Shown here one piece after another: positions 17,248 to 25,900 of a DNA stretch of 64,000 bases. The DNA lies in NCBI RefSeq assembly GCF_042646125.1, contig NZ_JBHRSW010000005.1, forward strand, positions 372,001-436,000. Direction: 5' to 3'. The position numbers were made by a program, and so were the translations under genes. The notes beneath the pieces were generated by a model. The model was not told the DNA's origin and made no database searches. It was given only the letters and a program-made list of their open reading frames with translations. Source of the DNA: Glaciecola flavus (lineage in GTDB: Bacteria; Pseudomonadota; Gammaproteobacteria; Enterobacterales; Alteromonadaceae). Within the stretch, counting starts at the first letter, position 1, and each line of letters begins with the position of its first letter.

Positions 17248-18417
17248 ATGAAAAACAAAGTGCTTATTAACATTGGAATAATCCTAGGTATCAGTGCAGT
17301 AGCATTCGCCGCCACCTTTGGAATACAGGCTGCGGCTGAAGACAAAGAAGAAAAGGAACCGACTGACACGCGCCCCATCGTCAGTATCGAAACCCTCAGA
17401 CCGATCAACCACCAAGTAAAAATTAGTGGTTTTGGCGAAGTACTCCCTCTTGAGTCAACAGTATTGGCCGCTCAAGTTAATGGAGAAGTCCTCTCTTGGA
17501 ATCCTAATTTTGTCAACGGTGGTATCGTTAAGCGCGGAGAAGTACTGTTTACCATTGAGTCCGACGCATACGAAGCAGAAGTATTGCGCGCTGAAGCGCA
17601 AGTTTCCTTAGCTGAAGCAACGCTTACCGAAGAGCTAGCAAGACAAAAAGTGGCAAAACGAGAAGCCAAGAATTTACCTAAAAATCAAGTAAGTGACCTC
17701 TACTTGCGTAAGCCGCAAGTCCTCAGTGCACAAGCTCAGCTAAAATCGGCAAAAGCCGCCTTGCGTATCGCGAAGCGCGATCTTCAGAAAACCAAAGTTG
17801 AAGCGCCTTACGATGCCTTAATTATTTCTAGAGATATTGGCTCAGGGCAATATGTCTCACGAGGCATGCAAGTAGCCAAAATAAACAATATTGAAAGTGC
17901 AGAAATAATGATTCCGGTTGCCGGTTTCGACAGTCCATTCTTGTTACCTAACATGGAGGGGGTAACAGCCATGGTGATAACACGTTCACTTGTGCCTGTA
18001 TATCGAGAAGGCGTGATCGACAGAGATCTGGGGGTAGTTGACCAAAATACACGGATGCAACACTTAGTAATGAGAATCAACGATCCCTATAGTTTGCAAT
18101 CAAACTTACCAAAATTAAAGTTTGGCTCATATGTGGAAGTCAGTTTTGAAGGAAAGTTACTTGAGAACGTATTCGAAGTACCTCAATCACTGGTAAACAA
18201 TCGTCTGCTATGGATTGTGAATGATGAGAACAAACTGGAATCGCATCAAGTTGAAGTGCTCAGAGAAGAAGGAAGTAATTTCTACATCTCAAGTGGTGTC
18301 AGTGAAGATGACAGAATGGCTAAAAATCTCCCTGAATACCCACAAAATGGTATGGAGGTGCGAATAAAAGACACCGAAGGTAGCCTTATTTCATTTAACC
18401 AACGCAACCCTGAGTAG
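17248..18417 (+). CDS. RND efflux periplasmic adaptor (membrane fusion protein)
   Basis: The 389-residue protein has an N-terminal signal/anchor (VLINIGIILGISAVAFAATFG). A first lipoyl half (GEVLPLESTVLAAQVNGEV), a helical hairpin rich in Ala/Glu (~105-165) and the second lipoyl half (KVEAPYDALIISRDIGSGQYV) follow, with beta-barrel and membrane-proximal domains after them. This is the HlyD/AcrA-type adaptor that links an inner-membrane RND pump to an outer-membrane channel. The RND gene starts 8 bp later behind GGGGGAATC, so they are one operon. No TolC-like gene is present. No TetR regulator is adjacent, unlike many acr-type loci. The substrate is unknown. Confidence 0.9.
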   Translation: MKNKVLINIGIILGISAVAFAATFGIQAAAEDKEEKEPTDTRPIVSIETLRPINHQVKISGFGEVLPLESTVLAAQVNGEVLSWNPNFVNGGIVKRGEVLFTIESDAYEAEVLRAEAQVSLAEATLTEELARQKVAKREAKNLPKNQVSDLYLRKPQVLSAQAQLKSAKAALRIAKRDLQKTKVEAPYDALIISRDIGSGQYVSRGMQVAKINNIESAEIMIPVAGFDSPFLLPNMEGVTAMVITRSLVPVYREGVIDRDLGVVDQNTRMQHLVMRINDPYSLQSNLPKLKFGSYVEVSFEGKLLENVFEVPQSLVNNRLLWIVNDENKLESHQVEVLREEGSNFYISSGVSEDDRMAKNLPEYPQNGMEVRIKDTEGSLISFNQRNPE

Positions 18418-18425
18418 GGGGAATC

Positions 18426-21400
18426 ATGGAAACTAATAACACCAAAGCTATTCCCAGTGGTTTAATTGCATGGTTTACACAAAACCCTGTTGCCGCAAAC
18501 CTGCTCATGATCTTCATCATGATCATGGGTGGTGTGAGTTATGTCACCATCCAAAAGCAAATGTTTCCTAATATCGAGATAAACTACATCAATGCCTATG
18601 TTTCTTACCCCGGTGCTTCACCCAAGGAAATCGAAGAAAACATAGTGATCAAAATTGAAGAATCAGTCAAAGATATTGCGGAAATTAAAAAGAGTGTCGG
18701 CAGATCGTGGCGCGGTGGCGGCCGTGTCACAATGGAAATTCACCCCGATATTCATTTGCCCGATGTGTTAGACAAAATTAAAGCTCGCATCGATAGTGTG
18801 GCTACCTTTCCTGCCGCGATGGAGCCTATCACTGTTTCGCAGGTAGAATGGCAGCAAGAAGTGATGGAGCTGACACTCTCTGGCGACATGCCACTCAAAG
18901 AGCTCAAGCCTATCGCTCAGCAAATAGAAGAAGAGTTGCTACAACTTGGTAACGTCCAACTCGCGAATGCGAATGTGCCCAATGACGAAATTGGGATTGA
19001 AGTTTTGCCAGAAATGCTGCGCAAGTACAATTTATCGATTAACGACATTACTCAGGCAATCAGACGCTATTCTGCAAATTTCTCTGCTGGTCAAATACGC
19101 ACAGAAAGCGGATTGATTGCAGTACGTGTAGAAAATCAATATTACAATGGTGAAGAATTTCGCAACATCCCAGTAAAAATAGGCAACTCAGGATCGCAAG
19201 TTACCCTTAAAGATGTCGCCGTAATTAAAGACGGCTTCACGGAAGGTAAACGTTACTTTAAGTTCAATGGCAAGAATGCCATATACATGGATGTGTCGGC
19301 GACCAAATCTCAAAACGTATTGCCGGTTGCCGATTCTGTTAAAGCATACTTAGAACAAAAACGCCCAACCTTACCCCAAGGTGTTGAGTTAAATGTCTTG
19401 GTTGACATGACTTATTATCTGAATGGTCGGCTTGACATGATGTTAGGAAACTTAACGCAAGGCGCTATTCTTGTCTTCTTAATGCTTGCCTTGTTCCTCA
19501 GGTTTAAATTAGCATTTTGGGTGATGATTGGTCTTCCCGTTTGTTTCTTAGGCGCACTAATGCTAATGCCCATGTTTGGCATCACGATCAATATCATTTC
19601 TCTATTTGCATTTATTATGGTTCTGGGAATAGTGGTTGATGATGCCATTGTTATTGGAGAAAGTGCCTATTCTGAAATCGAGAAAAACGGCGCTTCCACC
19701 AGAAATGTAATAATTGGCGCAAAACGCGTTGCCACCCCTGCCACATTTGGTGTACTGACGACAATCGCGGTATTTGCGCCCTTTGCCTTAACCAGTGGTC
19801 CGCAAGGTGACTTTTTTGTCAACATCGCTGGCGTTGTTATTTTTTGCCTTATATTTTCTTTAATTGAATCGAAACTTATACTCCCTGCACATATTGCCAA
19901 TACCTCGTTTAAACCGCTAAAAGAAAACAGTTGGAGAAACAAGTTTAACAAGGCGTATTTTGGTTTTGTAAATGGTAGGTACAGACGTTTTATCACGCGA
20001 GCAACCGAATGGCGCTGGCCAGTGCTATTTGTCTTTATTACTTTGCTAGCGGTTTCTATATCACTGATTAATAATAACTTTGTTCGTTTTGTGCCCGAAC
20101 CCAAAGTCCCCCACGACTTCCCGAGTATCAGCATAGAAATGAGCGAAACGGTATCAGATGAAACGACGGTGGAAGCATTGAAAACCATTGAAAGAGTCAT
20201 CCTCGATGAAGAGCAAAAAATCATCAGAGAGTATGGCTCAGGCATGGTGGCCAATGTTCTAGTTTGGAACAACGGACGCAACGAAGGCAGAGTACTGGCG
20301 CCACTCGTTGACGAAGACGCTCGCCATTTCGACACCTTCGAGTTAGCCCGCAGATGGCGCGAAAACTTACCAGAAATTCCTGGTATGAAGTCATTTTCAA
20401 TCCAAGACGATGTCAATGGCGGCGGTGATGGTGGTGAATTTGGTTACCTGTTGTTTGGACCAGATATTGACACCTTGAACGCCGCTGGACGCTACTTTAT
20501 TGAATTGTTGCAAGAAGAAAAAGGCGTGTTTGATGTTAGTTCGACCATAGACCCCGCGAGCAAAGAAGTGCAAATGCGCCTTAAACCCGTTGCCTATGAC
20601 TTAGGGTTAGATCTTGCCAATGTCGCCAGCCAAGTGGGAGCAAGCTTCTATGGTGGTGAAGCCCAGCGCGTATTGCGAAACGGTGAGGAAGTCCGCGTGA
20701 TGGTGAGATATCCTCAGCTAACTCGTGAACGTTTTGCCGATTTGAAATACACGGTGATTTCGACACCCAATGGACAAGAGGTCATGCTCGGAGATGTAGT
20801 AGAACTGTATGAAGCGCCCGGTATCAGTTATATTCGCAGAGAGGGAGGCTTCAGGAGCGTTTATGTTTGGGGCAATATCGACGAAGAAACCGTTGAGCCG
20901 AACGAACTTACGAAAAACATCAAAGATAACTTATTGCCTCAGATGAAAGCGCGCTTCCCCACCGTGAAAACGGAATTGGGAGGTAAGATTGAGGAGCAAC
21001 AAACCCAACAGCAAGAGCAAATTATGTTTGCTGTAGCGGGCTTGATCTTGGTTTATGTATTGCTGGCGATTCCTTTAAAAAGCTACGCACAGCCCTTGAT
21101 CATTATGTCTGTTATTCCCTTTAGTTTTACCGGTGCGATCTTTGGACATTTCATACTCGATATGGACTTGAGCATGTTCTCTACCTTCGGCTTAATTGCG
21201 GCAGCGGGTGTAGTGATTAACGACAGTTTGGTCATGACAGACTATGTCAACAAGCGGAGAGCAGAAGGTTATTCGATTAGAGAATCAGTCATTGATGCAG
21301 GTTGTGCACGATTTAGAGCGATCACCTTAACCTCAATCACTACCTTTGCGGGTGTACTGCCTATTATGTTTGAAACTAGTTTACAAGCTGGGTTTGTTAT

Positions 21401-21590
21401 CCCAATGGCCGTTGCACTTGGTTTTGCAGTCATGTACGCAACATTAGTTACCCTAATATTAGTGCCTTGCTTGTACTTGATATTGTTGGATTTTTCGAGA
21501 CCGTTTAAAGCAATATTTAAAAAAATTAACGGTCTATTCAACAAAATCGGTCTCAAACGCAAACAAGCATTGAGTACACAACGCAACTAA
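18426..21590 (+). CDS. RND-family efflux transporter permease
   Basis: The 1054-residue pump has the RND plan of twelve transmembrane helices and two large periplasmic loops. Helix 1 is at ~20-40, followed by a porter loop of about 300 residues. Helices 2-6 contain LGIVVDDAIVIGESAY near residue 400, which carries the proton-relay Asp pair of TM4. The second half repeats this with AAAGVVINDSLVMTDYVNKRR near residue 930. Length and layout fit the HAE family, but it is closer to the uncharacterised 'efflux RND transporter permease' group of marine bacteria than to AcrB. It is co-transcribed with the adaptor upstream and ends at a strong terminator. Substrate not predictable. Confidence 0.92.
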   Translation: METNNTKAIPSGLIAWFTQNPVAANLLMIFIMIMGGVSYVTIQKQMFPNIEINYINAYVSYPGASPKEIEENIVIKIEESVKDIAEIKKSVGRSWRGGGRVTMEIHPDIHLPDVLDKIKARIDSVATFPAAMEPITVSQVEWQQEVMELTLSGDMPLKELKPIAQQIEEELLQLGNVQLANANVPNDEIGIEVLPEMLRKYNLSINDITQAIRRYSANFSAGQIRTESGLIAVRVENQYYNGEEFRNIPVKIGNSGSQVTLKDVAVIKDGFTEGKRYFKFNGKNAIYMDVSATKSQNVLPVADSVKAYLEQKRPTLPQGVELNVLVDMTYYLNGRLDMMLGNLTQGAILVFLMLALFLRFKLAFWVMIGLPVCFLGALMLMPMFGITINIISLFAFIMVLGIVVDDAIVIGESAYSEIEKNGASTRNVIIGAKRVATPATFGVLTTIAVFAPFALTSGPQGDFFVNIAGVVIFCLIFSLIESKLILPAHIANTSFKPLKENSWRNKFNKAYFGFVNGRYRRFITRATEWRWPVLFVFITLLAVSISLINNNFVRFVPEPKVPHDFPSISIEMSETVSDETTVEALKTIERVILDEEQKIIREYGSGMVANVLVWNNGRNEGRVLAPLVDEDARHFDTFELARRWRENLPEIPGMKSFSIQDDVNGGGDGGEFGYLLFGPDIDTLNAAGRYFIELLQEEKGVFDVSSTIDPASKEVQMRLKPVAYDLGLDLANVASQVGASFYGGEAQRVLRNGEEVRVMVRYPQLTRERFADLKYTVISTPNGQEVMLGDVVELYEAPGISYIRREGGFRSVYVWGNIDEETVEPNELTKNIKDNLLPQMKARFPTVKTELGGKIEEQQTQQQEQIMFAVAGLILVYVLLAIPLKSYAQPLIIMSVIPFSFTGAIFGHFILDMDLSMFSTFGLIAAAGVVINDSLVMTDYVNKRRAEGYSIRESVIDAGCARFRAITLTSITTFAGVLPIMFETSLQAGFVIPMAVALGFAVMYATLVTLILVPCLYLILLDFSRPFKAIFKKINGLFNKIGLKRKQALSTQRN

Positions 21591-21616
21591 ACAAGCGATA
21601 ACTTACAAATAAATAG

Positions 21617-21648
21617 AAAGCGCCAACGATTCTTTGGCGCTTTTTTAT
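21617..21648 (+). terminator. Rho-independent terminator after the RND operon
   Basis: AAAGCGCCAA (21617-21626) pairs with TTGGCGCTTT (21634-21643) around a 7-base loop and runs into a six-T tract at 21641-21646. It lies 27 bases after the permease stop. It is a textbook intrinsic terminator. Confidence 0.92.
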
Positions 21649-21658
21649 TATCCCTATG

Positions 21659-21699
21659 GCAGGATTATAGTGGAAAGTTCATCCTCTTTTGTATCAAAA
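21659..21699 (+). repeat. Solitary copy of a dispersed repeat arm
   Basis: GCAGGATTATAGTGG followed by a CTCTTTTGTATCAAA block resembles the left arm of the palindromic element at 36091-36200 (GCGGGATTATACTTGG, CTCTTTTGTCTCAAA). No inverted partner is visible here, so this is probably a half element or decayed copy. The remaining 170 bases before the MMPL gene hold nothing I can identify. Confidence 0.45.
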
Positions 21700-21871
21700 C
21701 CGCTACGAGTTTATCCAATTGCGTTTTGATTTTTCATGCTGGTAGGCCTTACACTGCGAGGGTTAATTTGGTCAAGATAGCTCCCTGCTTCATCAATCAC
21801 CATCATATCCTAAACATTTTTTTGCAGACTCCGTTAAACTAAGACTAGAGAAAAACTATTGTGTCTACTTT

Positions 21872-24181
21872 ATGCTTTCCACCGACTTCGATAAAAAGGT
21901 ACTGAACTACAAAGCGGCAACCGTTATTGTTTGCGCGTTAGTCGTAATCTTCTGTGCTATTGGGGCCAAGAACCTCTACTTTCGTGGCGACTACAAAGTA
22001 TTTTTTGAGGACGATAACCCTCAGCGCGTCGCCTACGAAAATATGCAACGGGTATTCAGCAAGAATGAAACAGCATCCATCATAATATCCAATAAAGACG
22101 GTGATTTGTTTAACCCTCGTAGTTTAGCCTTAATCAAAACGCTTACGGATGAAAGCTGGCAAACGCCTCTTTCCACTCGCGTTGATTCAATCACAAATTT
22201 TCAACAAAGCTATGCACAAGATGACGATTTGATTGTTGAGGATCTGGTACTAGAACTTGACTGGTTAACAGATGACTATATCAATACAGTTGAACAGGTG
22301 AGTCTGAGCGAGCCCGATTTAGTAAATAAACTAATATCACCCAAGGGCGACGTTGCGATGATCAATATCACGGTTCAATTGCCGGATGGCGACCAAACAA
22401 AAGAAATTAGTCAAATCGGCAATCACTTACGAGAAATGCTGGCGCCTTACACAAAAGATTACGACGATCACGAATTTCGTCTCAGCGGCATAGTCATCAT
22501 GACGGATGCCATGTTTATTGCTGCTTTACAGGACACCGTTACACTATTTCCTCTGATGTTCGCAATCATTGCTATCCTACTTTGCCTATTACTACGATCC
22601 ATTTATGCCAGTATCATCACTTTAGTGATTGTTAGCTTAAGTGTAGTGGCAACAATGGGACTAGGGGGATGGCTTGGTATGTTTATTAACATTGCTTCAG
22701 TCAACGTCCCTATTATTATTACAACCCTTGCCATTGCCGACAGTGTACATGTGCTTTCAAGCATGCGCTTCTACATGTCTAAGGGACTAAATCAGCAAGA
22801 AGCAGTACTACAATCAATAGCTCTAAATCGCCTGCCTATCATTATGACAAGTGTCACCACCGCTATCGGTTTTCTTACATTAAACTTTGCAAAAGTACCA
22901 ATATTATCGGACTTGGGCAACTTAGTAGCAATCGGTGTGTTGTTCGCTTGCGCGTTCTCACTCACACTGCTTCCCGCACTATTGATGTTAAAAAGCATTA
23001 AATTTACCCAAGACAAGCAAGATCAAGTGCCAAACAGAGATATTTGGTTGCGGTTTTCAAACAAAATCCACAACAACTACCGATTGATTTTGGTGTCGTC
23101 CGTCGGCTTGGTCGTGCTTGGCATTCACATGGCGAGTCACAACAAACTGAACGATATCGCCATAGAATACTTCAATAAAGGTAACGAGTTTAGGCAACAC
23201 GCGGATTTTCAGCAAGAAAACTTGAGTGGTTTGAGTACGATTGACTTTGCCGTCTATACCGAAATAGAAAACGAAATAAACAACCCCAGCTATTTGAGAG
23301 CGATTGAAGCATTTACGAGCTGGTTAGAACAGCAGGAAGAAGTCGATCACGTACTCAGCTTCGCTAACACGATGAAGCGACTGAACATGAACATGGCAAA
23401 CGACGATCCTGAGGCATATCAGTTACCAGACGAACGCGAAATTGCCGCACAATACTTATTACTTTACGAAATGTCACTGCCATACGGCCTAGACGTCAAC
23501 AATCAGATAGACATAAACAAGTCTGCTACACGCATTATGGTGACATTAAAAAATTTGGGCAGTGAAGATTTTACAAACTTCGAAATCCGAGCTCTCGAAT
23601 GGATGAAGATGCACGCACCAGAATACAAAGTAGAGGCTGCAAGTCTTCCTTTGATTTTTGCACATATTGGCCAAGCTAACATGCAGAGTATGATCCAAGG
23701 CGCCCTTGTCGCCTTAGTGCTCATTTCCGCCTTATTACTGATTTCACTCAGAAGTATCAAACTCGGTTTAATTAGCCTCATTCCCAATTTACTCCCCGCT
23801 TTGTTTGGGTTTGCTATTTGGGCTTTGATTTCTGGCAATATTAGCATGGCACTATCTGTCGTCTTAACAATGACGCTAGGCATCATTGTCGATGATACTG
23901 TGCACTTTCTCGTGAAATACCAAAAAGCGAGTAAATTAGGCTACTCTGTAAAAAGATGTGTGCATTTTGCCTATGAAAATGTAGGAAATGCCTTGTCCAT
24001 CACCACCATCGTGTTGGCTTCAGGTTTTGCAGTGTTAGCTTTTTCCGATTTTGCAATAAACTCAGAGATGGGTACCTTAACGGCTATCATTATTGTGCTT
24101 GCTTTATTGATTGATTTGATTGTTTTACCTGCAGTGCTGTTGTTACAAAAAGAACCCAAAGCCAGCACAAAAAATACTTAA
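21872..24181 (+). CDS. MMPL/SSD-type RND superfamily exporter
   Basis: The 769-residue protein has two repeats of one helix, a periplasmic domain and a five-helix bundle. First bundle: helices at ~224-390, including TTLAIADSVHVLSSMRFYM. Second bundle: helices at ~610-760, including TLGIIVDDTVHFLVKY. The aspartates in these TM4 segments fit RND proton relay. MMPL/HpnN-like proteins move lipids, hopanoids or other hydrophobic molecules across the inner membrane. Unlike the drug pump upstream, it has no adaptor gene and follows a terminator, so it is a separate unit. In many Alteromonadales such proteins lie near an outer-membrane DUF1329/DUF1302 pair, but none is present here, so the substrate is open. 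Confidence 0.85.
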   Translation: MLSTDFDKKVLNYKAATVIVCALVVIFCAIGAKNLYFRGDYKVFFEDDNPQRVAYENMQRVFSKNETASIIISNKDGDLFNPRSLALIKTLTDESWQTPLSTRVDSITNFQQSYAQDDDLIVEDLVLELDWLTDDYINTVEQVSLSEPDLVNKLISPKGDVAMINITVQLPDGDQTKEISQIGNHLREMLAPYTKDYDDHEFRLSGIVIMTDAMFIAALQDTVTLFPLMFAIIAILLCLLLRSIYASIITLVIVSLSVVATMGLGGWLGMFINIASVNVPIIITTLAIADSVHVLSSMRFYMSKGLNQQEAVLQSIALNRLPIIMTSVTTAIGFLTLNFAKVPILSDLGNLVAIGVLFACAFSLTLLPALLMLKSIKFTQDKQDQVPNRDIWLRFSNKIHNNYRLILVSSVGLVVLGIHMASHNKLNDIAIEYFNKGNEFRQHADFQQENLSGLSTIDFAVYTEIENEINNPSYLRAIEAFTSWLEQQEEVDHVLSFANTMKRLNMNMANDDPEAYQLPDEREIAAQYLLLYEMSLPYGLDVNNQIDINKSATRIMVTLKNLGSEDFTNFEIRALEWMKMHAPEYKVEAASLPLIFAHIGQANMQSMIQGALVALVLISALLLISLRSIKLGLISLIPNLLPALFGFAIWALISGNISMALSVVLTMTLGIIVDDTVHFLVKYQKASKLGYSVKRCVHFAYENVGNALSITTIVLASGFAVLAFSDFAINSEMGTLTAIIIVLALLIDLIVLPAVLLLQKEPKASTKNT

Positions 24182-24276
24182 GTTTATTGCTGAATATACG
24201 ACATATAAGCATGAAAGAATTAAACATAGCATACCTGCAATATTTGTAATTCAGTTAGGAAGGAGCAAAGGCCGGA

Positions 24277-25353
24277 GTGAAAAAAATACTAGTCATAGAA
24301 GACTCCGCACTGATGCGAAGGTATTTAAGCGATATCTTGGTTAGCGCGGGATACACCGTTGACTTTGCAAGAGATGGCCTAGATGGTTTGAAAAAACTTG
24401 TCGAGTTTAAGCCAGATGTTATTACCCTAGACATCAATATGCCCCAAATGGATGGGCTGGAATGTTTAGAAAAAATCATGAGTACTCAGCCTACACCAGT
24501 CATTATGGTTTCCTCGGTAACGGAGAAAGGCGCTATTGCAACATTGGAGGCCTTAGAAAAAGGCGCGGTGGATTATGTAGCAAAACCAAGTGGCTCAATT
24601 TCGGCAAATATTAAAGAGGTGCAGCATATTTTACTTGCAAAAATAAAATCCGCTTTTGGTATTAAGCTTTCTTCCTCTGTTAAAGCCAGGTCAACAGCAC
24701 GCCTGATGACCGAAAAACAAGCACTTTCTTTAGAAAAAACAAAAACGCATGATAGGCGCACATTTGGAAACAAAAAATATGAAATTGTACTGATTGGCGT
24801 GTCTACCGGTGGTCCTTCGGTTTTGCAAGAAATCATTCCAAAACTGCCCGCGGATTTTCCAATTCCAATTGTCGTAGCACAACATATGCCCTCACGGTTT
24901 ACTCAAGTTTTTTCCGAGCGCTTAGATAAATCTTCAAAAGTATCAGTACAAGAAATTAACGGTACGATCGACTTGCGTGCAGGCAATGTATATATCGCAA
25001 AAGGCGACTCAGACGTCATAATCTCTCGCAGGGCGGGTGTGTTGGTGGCGGAAATGCATATCATGGATAAAAACCAATTGTGGCACCCAAGTGTCGAACT
25101 TATGGTGAGTTCGGCTACGAAAGCAACTGCCGCGGAAAACCTCATCTGTGTACAATTGACGGGTATGGGTAACGATGGAGCCAATGCAATGGCTAAAGCC
25201 TACCAAAAAGGCGCGTATACAATTGCTGAATCAGAAGAAACTGCCGCAGTATTTGGTATGCCCAGAGAATTAATACAACAAAACGCCGCACGCGAAATAC
25301 TGCCAAATCATAAAATACTGGACAGCCTAATCAAGTTAGCGAGAGTGAGTTAG
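24277..25353 (+). CDS. cheB: CheB-type protein-glutamate methylesterase response regulator
   Basis: The 358-residue protein joins a receiver domain to a CheB methylesterase domain. The receiver (~1-120) has EDSALMRR, phospho-Asp in LDINMPQMDG, and Lys in VAKPSGS. The methylesterase domain (~165-350) has catalytic Ser in GVSTGGPS, His in AQHMPSRF and Asp in TGMGNDGANAM. It demethylates or deamidates glutamates on chemoreceptors. The start is GTG at 24277 with GGAAGGAG upstream. It is an orphan: no cheA, cheW, cheR or cheY lies nearby, though a soluble MCP lies at 57.5 kb. It may belong to an alternative chemosensory pathway or serve a non-chemotaxis role. Confidence 0.9.
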   Translation: MKKILVIEDSALMRRYLSDILVSAGYTVDFARDGLDGLKKLVEFKPDVITLDINMPQMDGLECLEKIMSTQPTPVIMVSSVTEKGAIATLEALEKGAVDYVAKPSGSISANIKEVQHILLAKIKSAFGIKLSSSVKARSTARLMTEKQALSLEKTKTHDRRTFGNKKYEIVLIGVSTGGPSVLQEIIPKLPADFPIPIVVAQHMPSRFTQVFSERLDKSSKVSVQEINGTIDLRAGNVYIAKGDSDVIISRRAGVLVAEMHIMDKNQLWHPSVELMVSSATKATAAENLICVQLTGMGNDGANAMAKAYQKGAYTIAESEETAAVFGMPRELIQQNAAREILPNHKILDSLIKLARVS

Positions 25354-25401
25354 CGAGAGTAAGCTAAGCTGGCAAGTATCAGTTTTTAGACCAAAACAAC
25401 T

Positions 25402-25666
25402 AGGGTCTGTTGACCTTTGGTGTGCAATTTTGCAGCGGTTTGTGCTTCATTTATACAATGCAGAGCGACTGTCGTGTAGTTGTTCTACATCAAGGAGCGA
25501 TAAAGCAGTAGAAATGAAGCACAAGCCCTGCCCAGAAGGGTTCAATTATAGTCTATCTGCCCCTTGTTGCAGCCTTTTGACTTAAGCCATTAGGCCTGCA
25601 AGTCTGCGCCGCGATCAGATAGGCTATAATTGAACAAAACTTGTACACCAAAGGTCGACAGACCCT
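25402..25666. mobile_element. MITE-like palindromic element, interrupted copy
   Basis: The 265-bp element is bounded by inverted termini AGGGTCTGTTGACCTTTGG and CCAAAGGTCGACAGACCCT, with TA on each side. It has the same termini and core as the 158-bp element at 46651-46808 but in inverted orientation. About 108 extra bases interrupt its left arm (~25431-25539). That extra block has its own inverted ends (TTGTGCTTCATTT and AAATGAAGCACAA), suggesting a second MITE nested inside the first. No coding capacity. It follows the cheB gene by about 50 bp. Confidence 0.75.
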
Positions 25667-25732
25667 AATAAAGATAAACCTCTACCATTAAAAAGTAAGT
25701 AAATTGGGTTCAAGTAAAGCGCATTAATACCT

Positions 25733-25791
25733 AACCAGAACTCGGGATAAGCAACTCCGTCCAGCAGCGCCCTAAATCCAGAGTTCAGGTT
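25733..25791. repeat. Imperfect inverted repeat upstream of the sulfatases
   Basis: AACCAGAACTCGGGAT (25733-25748) and ATCCAGAGTTCAGGTT (25776-25791) match in inverted orientation at 14 of 16 bases. The sequence AACTCGGGATAAGCAACT recurs at about 32776-32793 upstream of the ParD-like gene, so this is a dispersed repeat family. The remaining bases up to 25900 hold only AT-rich leader sequence for the first sulfatase. Confidence 0.5.
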
Positions 25792-25900
25792 ACATAAATT
25801 GTTTTACAATATTTTTACGAATATTTAATGCAATTGTGGCGACACTGTGAAATCATATATTTTCACTAGTGAATAATCATACTTACAAGTAAAACCAAAC

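Noticed and set aside
19667..20416. 249-codon minus-strand frame inside the RND permease gene
   Set aside because: Antisense shadow of a strongly conserved transporter gene; composition mirrors the opposite strand.
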